This document shows positions 1-7,189 of a stretch of 64,000 bases of DNA, in pieces. Below the pieces are notes generated by a model, which saw only the letters and a program-made list of their open reading frames with translations, was not told the origin of the DNA and ran no database searches. The stretch is from VRUE01 sp963703335. GTDB lineage: Bacteria > Actinomycetota > Thermoleophilia > Solirubrobacterales > 70-9. The DNA lies in NCBI GenBank assembly GCA_963703335.1, contig OY969812.1, positions 2,356,001 through 2,420,000 on the forward strand. The letters are read 5' to 3'. A program made the position numbers and the translations under genes. Numbering within the stretch: position 1 is the stretch's first letter; each line of letters opens with the position of its first letter.

Positions 1-376
1 CCTCGCTCCAGGCGATCGGCACCGCGCCCTGGCCCTGGACGATCTGCTCCACCGCCGCGTCCGGGTCGTCCGCTTCCAGCACGAACGCGTCCGGCGTCCG
101 CGGTGCCGGCGCTGAGGCCAGCTCGCGGCGGGTCACGTCCTCAGAGGCCCGCTCTGCATTCGACCAGCCCTGACCGAAGGCGAGATCGGGGCCCTCGAGC
201 CGCGGGCCCTCGAGGATCTTCAGCTTGCTCTCGGCCGGCAGCCAATCGCTTTCCCCCAGCTCGACGGGCAGGCCCTCCAGCCAGGGCGCCAGCACGTCGG
301 TGAGCAACTGGTCGCGGCTGAGGTTGAAGGCGCGCGCGTGGCTGAGACCGGTGTTGAGCTCGACGTGGAAGGGCAC
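1..376 (-). CDS. Hypothetical protein, C-terminus cut off by window edge
   Basis: A reading frame runs off the left edge, so only the first 125 or so residues are visible. GTG 376 is the probable start because an in-frame TGA lies six codons upstream; the next gene starts divergently at 388, leaving 11 bp between starts. The visible part is acidic and soluble, with no signal peptide or membrane segment. I see no catalytic motif and do not recognise a family. Codon use matches the neighbours, so it is probably a real chromosomal gene. Confidence 0.6.
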   Translation of the reverse strand, partial: MPFHVELNTGLSHARAFNLSRDQLLTDVLAPWLEGLPVELGESDWLPAESKLKILEGPRLEGPDLAFGQGWSNAERASEDVTRRELASAPAPRTPDAFVLEADDPDAAVEQIVQGQGAVPIAWSE

Positions 377-387
377 CGAACAACCAT

Positions 388-1065
388 ATGCTCACGGCGA
401 TGGAGACGCCCCTGCCCGCCGCCGTCGTCTTCGACAACGACGGCCTGCTGCTCGACACCGAGTCGGTTTGGACCCGCGCGGAGCAGGACCTCTTCGAGCG
501 GCGGGGTCTGCCGTTCACCCCGCAGCACAAGCGGGAGTTGGTCGGCACTTCGGCTGAGATCGCCGGCGGCATCCTCGAGCGGCGCCTCGGCGAGCCCGGC
601 CGCGCCGCAGAGCTGATCGAGGAGCTCAACGAACTGGTCGTCGCCGAGCTCGAGCATGGGGTGGAGGCGATGGTGGGGGCGAGGGAGGTGCTGCATGGGC
701 TCAAGGAGCGCGGGACCCTGATCGGCCTCGTCTCCAACTCGCCGCTGGCGTTCGTCCGCCGCTCGCTGGAGATCGTCGGCTTCGCCGATCGCTTCGACGT
801 CGTGCTCAGCGCACACGAAGTGGCGGCGCCAAAGCCAGCTCCGGATCCGTACCTGGAGGCTTGCCGACGACTGGGAGTCGAGCCCGGCCCGGCCGTTATC
901 GCCCTGGAGGACTCACCAACCGGCGTCGCCGCCGCCCGCGCCGCGGGACTGACCGTTATCGGCGTCCCCTCACTGGAGGGCATCGAGCTGGCCGAAGCCC
1001 ACGAGATCGCCGAGTCCCTGCTCGACGAGGTTGTCTCGCGCCGTCTATTCCTTGGGCGGGGCTGA
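388..1065 (+). CDS. HAD-superfamily phosphatase (beta-phosphoglucomutase-like subclass)
   Basis: A 225-residue haloacid-dehalogenase hydrolase expected to remove phosphate from a small phosphorylated metabolite in the cytosol. Motif I is FDNDGLLLDTE, with nucleophile Asp16 and acid/base Asp18. Motif II is Ser116-Asn117, motif III Lys149 (PKPAPDPY), and motif IV Glu174-Asp175 (LEDSPTG). The helical cap between motifs I and II is that of the phosphoglucomutase/CbbY group. ATG 400 is an alternative start. The substrate cannot be read from sequence. The stop codon abuts a half palindrome whose other half lies beside the stop of the convergent gene at 3395. Confidence 0.9.
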   Translation: MLTAMETPLPAAVVFDNDGLLLDTESVWTRAEQDLFERRGLPFTPQHKRELVGTSAEIAGGILERRLGEPGRAAELIEELNELVVAELEHGVEAMVGAREVLHGLKERGTLIGLVSNSPLAFVRRSLEIVGFADRFDVVLSAHEVAAPKPAPDPYLEACRRLGVEPGPAVIALEDSPTGVAAARAAGLTVIGVPSLEGIELAEAHEIAESLLDEVVSRRLFLGRG

Positions 1066-1101
1066 AGCGGGGACACCCTCGCCCGGACAATTGCCGGTCT
1101 A
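1062..1101. repeat. Left half of a split family-A palindrome
   Basis: CTGAAGCGGGGACACCCTCG followed by CCCGGACAA and GCCGGTCTA. The reverse complement of 3351-3398 matches this stretch (19 of 20 in the outer arm). The intact family-A element at 14859-14951 has the same internal word order. This half lies right at the HAD stop codon. It probably began as one arm of a bidirectional terminator-like palindrome between convergent genes. Confidence 0.7.
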
Positions 1102-1298
1102 ATTGAGGGATTGGCGAAACTAGCCACGCCGCTCTGGGCGCGGGTTCGCTCGCTCGGCGATTCACAGATACCTCATTTTTGGTTCTGACTTACCCCGCCA
1201 AACCTGAAACAGGTTGTCCGAGCGTCGAAAGGGCCTTTTTGGCCTGGCAAAGGGACTTATAGCCATTTTGCGCCGGAATCCTTTGGCAAGCGTGAAAA

Positions 1299-1490
1299 AT
1301 GATTTTGTGGGGTCAACGCAAGCTTGCCGTAGCTTCGAAGGAAGTGATTGCGCTTGCCCTCGTAACGATCATTGTCGTGGCGATCTCGGCCTCTGCCATT
1401 GCCTGGGCGGCAGTGATGCTCGCTCTCATCAGACGACTTCCGCGCGCACCTGATCCTCGCTTTCGGGATGGGAGTCACCCCACGACTTGA
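1299..1490 (+). CDS. Possible small single-span membrane protein
   Basis: A 63-codon frame encodes one strong hydrophobic segment (about residues 19-44) followed by Arg-rich residues, the layout of a small membrane peptide. GTG 1344, preceded by GAAGGA, would give a 48-residue version and looks the better start. No homologue is recognised and the frame is short, so it may be non-coding. It lies inside the island, upstream of the tRNA-like sequence. Confidence 0.3.
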   Translation: MILWGQRKLAVASKEVIALALVTIIVVAISASAIAWAAVMLALIRRLPRAPDPRFRDGSHPTT

Positions 1491-1556
1491 CCGGGACTAT
1501 CTCCGGCCCTACGCTCGGTCAGCCCTCGCGCCCGCTGTGCGGACCAACCGCAGCGC

Positions 1557-1630
1557 GAGCCTGTAGCTCAGTTGGATAGAGCGGCCCTCTCGAAAGGGGG
1601 AGGTCCCGGGTTCGAATCCCGGCGGCGGGA
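1557..1630 (+). tRNA. tRNA-like sequence with CGA in the anticodon loop; acceptor stem unpaired
   Basis: D arm GCTC/GAGC (1566 on), an anticodon-type hairpin with loop CTCGAAA, and a perfect five-pair T arm closed on TTCGAAT (1606-1622) are clear. The 3' acceptor strand CGGCGGG (1623-1629) with discriminator A does not pair with the expected 5' strand GAGCCTG. CGA would read a Ser codon, but the long variable arm of tRNA-Ser is absent. A seven-base complement of the acceptor (CCCGCTG) lies 26 nt further upstream at 1531. It is either a tRNA remnant used as an insertion site or a very abnormal tRNA. Confidence 0.4.
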
Positions 1631-1710
1631 GGGCGATCTTGCTTTGGGCCGGGGATGCCGAAGTCTTCGCAATTCGGCATCCGAGCAGCAATCTTGGCTA
1701 CTATCGCGGT

Positions 1711-2031
1711 GTGGCTGATGAGCCTCAGGAGATCTCGATCCACATCGAGCCGGCTCAGATGGCGGGAGTATGGGCCAATTTCGCGAGAGTCAGCCACAGC
1801 GAACATGAGTTCACCTTGGACTTCGTTCGCATGGACAATACGACCGACCCACCGGGCGGCATTGTGGTTGCTCGGGTATCCGTTTCGCCGCTTTTCATTC
1901 AGCAGCTAATCGAAGCTTTGCAAGGCAACTGGACCACGTTCGCAAAGAAGGCAATGCCGAAGGAGGTGTATGGAGATGAGCAATCAGCCGATGATTCAGG
2001 AAACGCGGAAGACGCAGGTTCTGGCTCCTAA
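1711..2031 (+). CDS. DUF3467 family protein
   Basis: A 106-residue protein matching the DUF3467 pattern: an N-terminal strand EISIHIEP, the core YANFARVSHS-like segment (here WANFARVSHSEHEF), then ARVSVSPLF and a C-terminal KAMPKEVYG. The function of the family is unknown; the proteins are small and cytosolic. I chose GTG 1711 over upstream codons because TACTAT stands 6 nt before it, matching the leaderless pattern seen across the window, and because the upstream residues do not resemble the family. Its 3' end overlaps the next gene. Confidence 0.75.
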   Translation: MADEPQEISIHIEPAQMAGVWANFARVSHSEHEFTLDFVRMDNTTDPPGGIVVARVSVSPLFIQQLIEALQGNWTTFAKKAMPKEVYGDEQSADDSGNAEDAGSGS

Positions 2032-2212
2032 CCCCACGGCGACTTTTACCGCCGGCCCTTCTCACGAGGCTCGCCTCGTTTGGGGCCACTTCTTGGCCTT
2101 CAAGCTTGAGGACGAGACCGCCCAGGAAAAGCGGGTGTTTTCTTCCCCCGGCGTAGTCGAGGCCTTGGACGAGGCCATCGCCGAGATTCAGGCGGTGGAG
2201 GAATCGCAGTAG
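1976..2212 (+). CDS. Hypothetical 78-residue protein
   Basis: ATG 1976 is preceded by AGGAGG at 1961-1966 with normal spacing; ATG 1970 is too close to that ribosome site. The gene overlaps the end of the DUF3467 gene by 56 bp and is probably translated with it. The protein has a Pro/Thr-rich start, then a segment predicted to form strands followed by an acidic helix (LDEAIAEIQAVEE). No known domain is recognised. Confidence 0.55.
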   Translation: MSNQPMIQETRKTQVLAPNPTATFTAGPSHEARLVWGHFLAFKLEDETAQEKRVFSSPGVVEALDEAIAEIQAVEESQ

Positions 2213-2216
2213 CCCT

Positions 2217-2540
2217 TTGGCGCAGCTGGTCCCAAAGAGCGCTGAAGCGCTCGATGAGTTCTGTGAGGGACTGAGCGAGAAGCAAGCGGCGTTCCTGCGG
2301 GAGGCAGTTGAGCGGGTTTGCGAGGACCCAGCGGGCCGGGGAAACCCCGGCCATCCCTACACTCGGAAGTTCAAGAATCCCGAGCGCTATATCGGTAAAA
2401 AGCTTCCGGCCGGTACGAAGGTCTGGGAGTTCAAGCCGAACCAATATCGGGGTCTTTTCATCACCAAAGGGGACTTGATCGCCTTCCTGCCCGTTCGAGG
2501 CCAGAGATTCATGACGGTCGAAGAGTGCGCTTGGCACTAA
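2217..2540 (+). CDS. Hypothetical protein with weak RelE/HigB-toxin-like features
   Basis: A 107-residue frame starting at TTG 2217, four bases after the previous stop, so it is likely part of the same transcript. The order of elements (helical N-terminus, then VWEFKPNQYRGLFI, then IAFLPVRGQRF) resembles the helix-strand layout of RelE/HigB-type small toxins. No diagnostic catalytic residues are certain, and the preceding 78-residue protein is not a recognisable antitoxin. Treat the toxin idea as a suggestion only. Confidence 0.5.
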   Translation: MAQLVPKSAEALDEFCEGLSEKQAAFLREAVERVCEDPAGRGNPGHPYTRKFKNPERYIGKKLPAGTKVWEFKPNQYRGLFITKGDLIAFLPVRGQRFMTVEECAWH

Positions 2541-2714
2541 TTCCCCCCATTCTAGAGCGGTTTTCCGTCCGATCTGAGCCATAGAGTCAGTCGGGCGCTT
2601 GAAGCACGAATGGGGCTGAAGCCTCTGCGAGTTCGCGGGCTTGAACGGGTTCGGCTTCATGCCGACCTCACGATCTTGACCCGGTAGGCCTGTGCGCTGG
2701 CGAAGCCCGGGCCG

Positions 2715-2987
2715 CTACGGCCGGGCCTCCTCGGAAGGCCGGAACTTCCCGTAGACCGTCCCGCCGGGGGACCAGTCCAAGCCGACGAGTAGCTCGTCGG
2801 GAATGACTTCCAGCGAGGCGGCGATCTTAACGAGGGTGTCGCTCCTCGCCACTCGCAGACCGCGCTCCAACTGACTTATCTCGGTCCTGTGGAGCGAGGC
2901 TCGAACCGCCAACTCCTCCTGAGACAGATCGGCTTGCTTGCGGATGCGGGCGAGGTTGTCGCCGAAGACCGCCGCTATGTCGATCAT
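2715..2987 (-). CDS. XRE-family helix-turn-helix regulator
   Basis: A 90-residue protein with a Cro/CI-type helix-turn-helix: NLARIRKQADLSQEELA, then HRTEISQLERG, covering residues 11-70. These proteins bind operator DNA as dimers. The start ATG overlaps the stop of the upstream 75-residue gene (ATGA, 2984-2987), so the two are translationally coupled. The C-terminal tail is short with no sensor domain. It probably regulates this island cassette, by analogy with other XRE genes in mobile DNA. Confidence 0.85.
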   Translation of the reverse strand: MIDIAAVFGDNLARIRKQADLSQEELAVRASLHRTEISQLERGLRVARSDTLVKIAASLEVIPDELLVGLDWSPGGTVYGKFRPSEEARP

Positions 2988-3211
2988 GCCGCGAGCTGGT
3001 CGAAGTGAAGGGCAGCGCGAGTCGGGAGGACGGTAGTTCCCTCTCGGCGGAGCAGCCCCGCTCCGTGCAGGTCGCTCATGGCGCGCTCTGTCTCATCGCC
3101 TGAGCCGACCTCGCGCTCTACCTCGTTGGTCGCGAGAAGGGTCGGGTGCTGGTCGAGAATGAGACTTAGAACGGCTCGCTGAGTAGCCGCGTCGGTACGG
3201 TTGCCGTGCAT
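2984..3211 (-). CDS. Small winged-helix-like protein coupled to the XRE gene
   Basis: A 75-residue protein whose layout (helix with QRAVLSLILDQHP, helix with NEVEREVG, recognition-type helix, then GLLRREGTTVLPT as a wing) suggests a winged helix. A good ribosome site (GGGAGGT) precedes the ATG. It is first in a two-gene operon with the XRE regulator. The pair may act together as a small control switch. The family has not been confirmed. Confidence 0.65.
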   Translation of the reverse strand: MHGNRTDAATQRAVLSLILDQHPTLLATNEVEREVGSGDETERAMSDLHGAGLLRREGTTVLPTRAALHFDQLAA

Positions 3212-3350
3212 GGGGACTTACCTCCCTGTGCCACGGCCCCCGGGAGCGTTCCACCGCTCGCCGGGGCCATTTGTTGTCTGGACCCGGCGAACCTGAACTA
3301 CTCAGCGATTAGCTTCAATCCTTTCGCCAATCGTTCGTCAACCCCTCAAT

Positions 3351-3398
3351 AGACCGGCAATTTGAGTATCCGCCCGTTCGAGAGTGTCCCCGCTTCAG
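3351..3398. repeat. Right half of the split family-A palindrome
   Basis: Carries AGACCGGCAA, TTTGAGTATCCG, CCGTTCGAG and TGTCCCCGCTTCAG in order. The non-palindromic word TTTGAGTATCCG also occurs in the intact family-A copy (14913-14924), which shows that this is the right arm of the same repeat type. It overlaps the stop codon of the minus-strand gene at 3395. Confidence 0.7.
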
Positions 3399-4264
3399 CC
3401 ACCGAGGATTCGGCGGCGGCGGAGGACTCGCTCGGAGATCGAGAGGAGCTCGCTAAGGGATTCGAGCTGTTGGGGACCAAGGTTGTCGTGTAGAGCGGCG
3501 TTCGCGAGATCGCCGACTTCCTGGCGGCGGGTGTCGAGCGCGGCCATATCCTCATGGTGACCAGGGTCTGACATGGTGCCGTCGAGCTCGACCAGTAGTG
3601 CCTCGAGGCCGACCCGAAGTTGCAGGGCTGCCTCTCTGTTGCGGCCCGCGTCGAGGTCGGCCCGGGCACGCAGGAGCAGGGTCTCGCAAGCATCGAGCTG
3701 CTCGCGTCCGCCCAGCACGGCCGCCACCCGCTCCTGCGGGCGCAGCTCTTCGTCGCGTTGGCGGCGCTGTGAGATTGGGCCCCTTCCCGGGTCGATCTCG
3801 GTGGCGGCGCTGAACATTCCGTCGACCAGCTCCTCGCCGCTGCCGTAGCCGATCCGCACCGCGATCGCCCGCGACGGCGACACCGTTTGTGGGTGTGGAT
3901 CGCCGCCGGCGACTGCGTTTGCGTGCAGGGCTCGGTTGAGCTCGTCGATCCCCTCGTCCACTATGCGCTCTGCCGTTGCCTCGTCAGCACTCACTGTCTC
4001 CAGCCAGGCGCCGGCCGAGACCTCGTCCTCGAAGGCCTCGAACGCTCGCACCGCGGTGATCCTTGTCAGGGGCAGCTCCGCGGGGGTCTCGCCGGCTTTT
4101 GCCGCGCGTGGACGTCGGCGGCGTCGCCGAGTCGAGGGCGGCGCACCGAGCGCCTCGACCACGAGCACGCGCTCACGCTCGCCGTCGCGAACCACGTAGC
4201 GACCATCGGCGACGGCGAGCCTGCCGGCGAAATCGAACTGCGCGAATCCGAAGAGGCGGGTCAA
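3395..4264 (-). CDS. Conserved hypothetical protein, 289 residues
   Basis: Starts at TTG 4264, 22 bp after the stop of the wall-fusion gene on the same strand, so the two probably share a transcript. The N-terminal 40 residues look like a beta-rich fold (FAQFDFAGRLAVADGRYVVR), followed by an Arg-rich linker and then long amphipathic helices to the C-terminus. There is no signal peptide, membrane segment or catalytic motif. I cannot assign a function. Its stop lies in the right half of the split palindrome. Confidence 0.7.
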   Translation of the reverse strand: MTRLFGFAQFDFAGRLAVADGRYVVRDGERERVLVVEALGAPPSTRRRRRRPRAAKAGETPAELPLTRITAVRAFEAFEDEVSAGAWLETVSADEATAERIVDEGIDELNRALHANAVAGGDPHPQTVSPSRAIAVRIGYGSGEELVDGMFSAATEIDPGRGPISQRRQRDEELRPQERVAAVLGGREQLDACETLLLRARADLDAGRNREAALQLRVGLEALLVELDGTMSDPGHHEDMAALDTRRQEVGDLANAALHDNLGPQQLESLSELLSISERVLRRRRILGG

Positions 4265-4286
4265 AGACCCAATTCTGCTGGAGGAA

Positions 4287-6596
4287 TCAGTCGGCCGCGG
4301 CGGACGCCGTTCCGCCGCTCTTGGCCTTGTCGGAGGCCTGCTCGTCCGGCACCGAGTAAGGCGACGGCGCCGTCTCGACCTGAGGGTTCTCGATTTCGCC
4401 GAGGCGGTCGGTCAGGCGCTGCCACTGGTCGGGTTTGAGCAGCGCGTTGTACTGCTGGTCGAAGGGGCTGCTCAGCGGGCTGTAGCCGACGTGCACGTGG
4501 TCGTAGTGGTCGGCGAGGGCGAAGCTGGTTTCGCCCGGCAGGTCCTCGAGTGAGATCACCTGGTGGGGGTGCATCGTGCCCTGCAGCTGCAGCAAGGTGC
4601 GGATCAGCTCGTCGGCGAGCGTTCCCGGCCCCTGGTGGCCGGTGACGGGGACACCGTTGATCACCGGGATGTCGACCGCGTCGCCGGTCGAGTGCTCGGA
4701 GACATAGCCGGAGGCGGTCATGATGCTGTGGCCGCACTTGAGCGAGGTGATCGTCAGTTTGTAGCCCTTGGAGACGAGGTACTCGAGCATCGCCAGCACG
4801 CGTCGGTCGATCTGCCCGGTAGCGATGTCCGTGCGCCCGCATTCGTAAATTTCGAGCGCTTTATCGGCGAGTACCCGTTTGACCAGCTCCTCCTTGGAGA
4901 GCAGCAGCACACCGGCGCCGCTGAGGTCCTGGGCGAGCGGGTTCTTGCCGTTTGCCCGGTATATCGCGGTCGCCTCGAGCAGCTTCCAGCCATCGAGGAT
5001 CGGCTTCGGGTCGATCTCGGGCGCCCCTCGGCCGGCGGGACGGATCGAGAAGTTGACGTGGGGGTCGACCCCATCCTGGGAGGAGCCGATCCGGGCCAGG
5101 ACGGTGCCCGCTATAACCTTCGACCCGACCCTTAGGGTTCCGTCGTTGACGGTCGTCGGGCTATCGACTTCCGGCGCTTTGCCCCCACTCTGGACATCGT
5201 CGCTGCGATTGGGCAGCGCGTAGAGGCGGGGACGCAGGTTCTCGCTTTCCAGCGGTAGGCGCCGCTCTTTGCCGGTCGGCATCACCACGGTGCGGTGGTC
5301 GCGGACGATCTCACCGAGCTCGGCGTAGGTGTAGCGGTTGCCGTAGGCGTCTTGGAGGACGACGTACTTGCCGAGCTTGGCCGAGCTGCCCATCTTCTCG
5401 ATCACGCCGTCGTTGACGGCAACCACGGGCGCCCCCTCGGCGGCGAAGATGTTGATCCCTCGCCGCGTCGGCGAGGAGGAGATCACTTCCGAGGCGTCGC
5501 CGTAAGCCTCTTCGGCTCCGGGGTCGGAGCGCTTCAACGCTTCCCGGGCTGAGAGATCGTCCGCGTAGCTGGCGTCGGCCGCGACCGGGAAGTGCGCGCC
5601 CTCGGTGAGGCCGGTCAGCGAGCCGACCAGGTCGGCGGGCAGCTTGCCGTAGGCACGGGCGTAACCGAGCACCTCCTGCACGTACCAGTCGGCGTGGTTG
5701 TAGGCGAAGATCGCGCCGTAGAGGTCGCCGGAGCCGCCGCTCAGCTTCAGGTAGTGGGCGGCGGCGCAGATCGCGTCCACCGGGTTGTAGGGGTCCTCGC
5801 GGCCGTCGCCGTTGGCGTCGAGCCCGAAGGCTTCCCAGCTCGAGGGGAGGAACTGCATCCAGCCGATCGCGCCGGCGCTTGACGGTCCCATGTTGGTGCC
5901 GAAGCCGCTCTCGATCTTGTTGATCGAGGCAAGTACCTCCCATGGGATCCCGTACTCGGTGCCGCAGGCCTGGTAGATCGGCAGTAGGAAGGGCGGGATC
6001 TCGAAAGAGTCGATGACGAAGTTGGGCACCCCGATCGGCGCCGGCCCGAAGGGGGCGATCGTCGTGGTCGGGTTGGCGCCGGTGGGCGTGCCGCCGCTCG
6101 TGTACTGGGAGCCGCCGTCGCTCGTCTTGGCACCTTGGACGCCGCCGGTGGCGGGGGGTGCCGTCGCGCCGCCGCCGGAGTTGCCGCCGCCACCGCTGAT
6201 CTCGCCGAGGCTCTTGTTGTGGTGGGCCTTGCCTTCCCCGGCGCCGATCGTAGTGCCGGACTCGAAGCCACCATCGGGCTTCGCTGATGGCTCGGGTGCC
6301 GTGGGCGCTTCGACGCTGCTGTTGGTGGTCGTCCCGCTCGGCGCCGGCGCCGCTTCCGGCGCCTCGTTTTCGTCGGCGGGCGATTCGCAGTTCGAGTCTT
6401 CATCGTCGACTAGCCCGTCGCCGTCGTCATCGACTTCGTTTGAGCAGGCGGTTGGCTGAGCTAGTGGCGCGGCCGAGAGGGGCGTGGTCACTTCGCCGGT
6501 CGTCGTGACTTCGTCGGCGCCCGCAAAGCTAACTCCGAGCGCGGTGACGACGCCGAAAGCGGCCAGAGCGATGGTCAGTGCAAGCTTGTTTCTCAT
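4287..6596 (-). CDS. Secreted lytic transglycosylase / degenerate M23 / M15-like fusion
   Basis: A 769-residue exported cell-wall protein. Residues 1-27 form a signal peptide. CSNEVDDDGDGLVDDEDSNC (51-70) looks like a calcium-binding thrombospondin-3-type loop, followed by a low-complexity Pro/Gly/Thr linker. Residues 205-315 form a lytic transglycosylase domain with probable catalytic Glu229 (KIESGFG). Residues 375-525 have the M23/LytM fold pattern, but the first zinc ligands are replaced (Arg378, Asn382) and the HxH pair reads HVN (513-515), so it is probably inactive. Residues 585-705 resemble VanY/M15 metallopeptidases, with His623, His635, Asp642 and DHVH near 699-702. A role in peptidoglycan remodelling is inferred. 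Confidence 0.88.
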   Translation of the reverse strand: MRNKLALTIALAAFGVVTALGVSFAGADEVTTTGEVTTPLSAAPLAQPTACSNEVDDDGDGLVDDEDSNCESPADENEAPEAAPAPSGTTTNSSVEAPTAPEPSAKPDGGFESGTTIGAGEGKAHHNKSLGEISGGGGNSGGGATAPPATGGVQGAKTSDGGSQYTSGGTPTGANPTTTIAPFGPAPIGVPNFVIDSFEIPPFLLPIYQACGTEYGIPWEVLASINKIESGFGTNMGPSSAGAIGWMQFLPSSWEAFGLDANGDGREDPYNPVDAICAAAHYLKLSGGSGDLYGAIFAYNHADWYVQEVLGYARAYGKLPADLVGSLTGLTEGAHFPVAADASYADDLSAREALKRSDPGAEEAYGDASEVISSSPTRRGINIFAAEGAPVVAVNDGVIEKMGSSAKLGKYVVLQDAYGNRYTYAELGEIVRDHRTVVMPTGKERRLPLESENLRPRLYALPNRSDDVQSGGKAPEVDSPTTVNDGTLRVGSKVIAGTVLARIGSSQDGVDPHVNFSIRPAGRGAPEIDPKPILDGWKLLEATAIYRANGKNPLAQDLSGAGVLLLSKEELVKRVLADKALEIYECGRTDIATGQIDRRVLAMLEYLVSKGYKLTITSLKCGHSIMTASGYVSEHSTGDAVDIPVINGVPVTGHQGPGTLADELIRTLLQLQGTMHPHQVISLEDLPGETSFALADHYDHVHVGYSPLSSPFDQQYNALLKPDQWQRLTDRLGEIENPQVETAPSPYSVPDEQASDKAKSGGTASAAAD

Positions 6597-6847
6597 ATGA
6601 CGGCGCCCCTATATCCGCTGGCACGAACCATGCAGTCCGAATCAGCCCTCTCCCTGCGCAACAGGCCCGCCCAAGCTACTGGCTCGCTCGGGGGTGCGCA
6701 ACGGCTCGCCGTTGCCCCCAACAAGCCCTTAATCAAGGCTGCCCCATGCGCGCATCGACGGGAGGATTTCAATTGGGCCGGATGCGCCGGTTAAGCTGAT
6801 GTCAACGAGGGAAAAACACGAAACGCGAAGGAGCGGGACAGCGGCAG

Positions 6848-7180
6848 ATGAGCACGGAATACGACGATCAAGATGGCCTGCGAGCCCGTAGCGAGCAGGC
6901 GATCGGGGAGTTCGCCCAGGCCCTGCTCGACAGCCAGGTGCTCGAGAACGCCGTCGCAGCGGCTTTTGGCGCCCGCGAGAAGGCGGTCGAGGCACAGCAC
7001 GCCGCGATGAGCGCACTCAATCTTCCGTCGGCCGGCGATCTCGAACGCCTGGAGCGCCGGCTGCGCTCCTTCTCGCAACGCCTCGAAGAGGTGGAGGATC
7101 AGATCGACCGAGTCTCGCGCGATATCGGCGACGTTCGCCGCCGCCTCGCTGTTCTGGAGCGCGACGATTCCGAAGACTAA
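6848..7180 (+). CDS. Coiled-coil protein, possibly phasin-like
   Basis: A 110-residue, highly charged, all-helical protein. The order of segments (long helix, then LNLPSAGDLERLERRLRS, then heptad repeats RLEEVEDQIDRVSRD) resembles small proteins associated with polyhydroxyalkanoate granules. No pha genes are nearby, so this is weak. No signal peptide is present. The upstream 250 bp (6597-6847) is a divergent promoter region shared with the transglycosylase gene; I see no other gene there. Confidence 0.6.
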   Translation: MSTEYDDQDGLRARSEQAIGEFAQALLDSQVLENAVAAAFGAREKAVEAQHAAMSALNLPSAGDLERLERRLRSFSQRLEEVEDQIDRVSRDIGDVRRRLAVLERDDSED

Positions 7181-7189
7181 CCTTCGACC

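Larger units (their letters stand above)
1102..3350. mobile_element. Putative 2.25-kb island inserted in the centre of a palindromic repeat
   Basis: The island is bounded by short inverted repeats. The left end reads ATTGAGGG then ATTGGCGAAA (1102-1119). The right end carries CCCTCAAT (3343-3350) and TTTCGCCAAT (3322-3331), with 11 extra bases between the two words. The flanks (1062-1101 and 3351-3398) are the two halves of one family-A palindrome, and a TA lies at each junction. The cargo is a tRNA-like sequence, DUF3467, two small unknown proteins and a two-gene HTH cassette, all visibly less GC-rich than the surroundings. No transposase or integrase is present, so mobilisation would have to occur in trans. 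Confidence 0.55.

Noticed and set aside
1509..1806. Minus-strand frames containing GFEPGTSPF
   Set aside because: A known false translation of tRNA T-arm sequence, here from the tRNA-like element.
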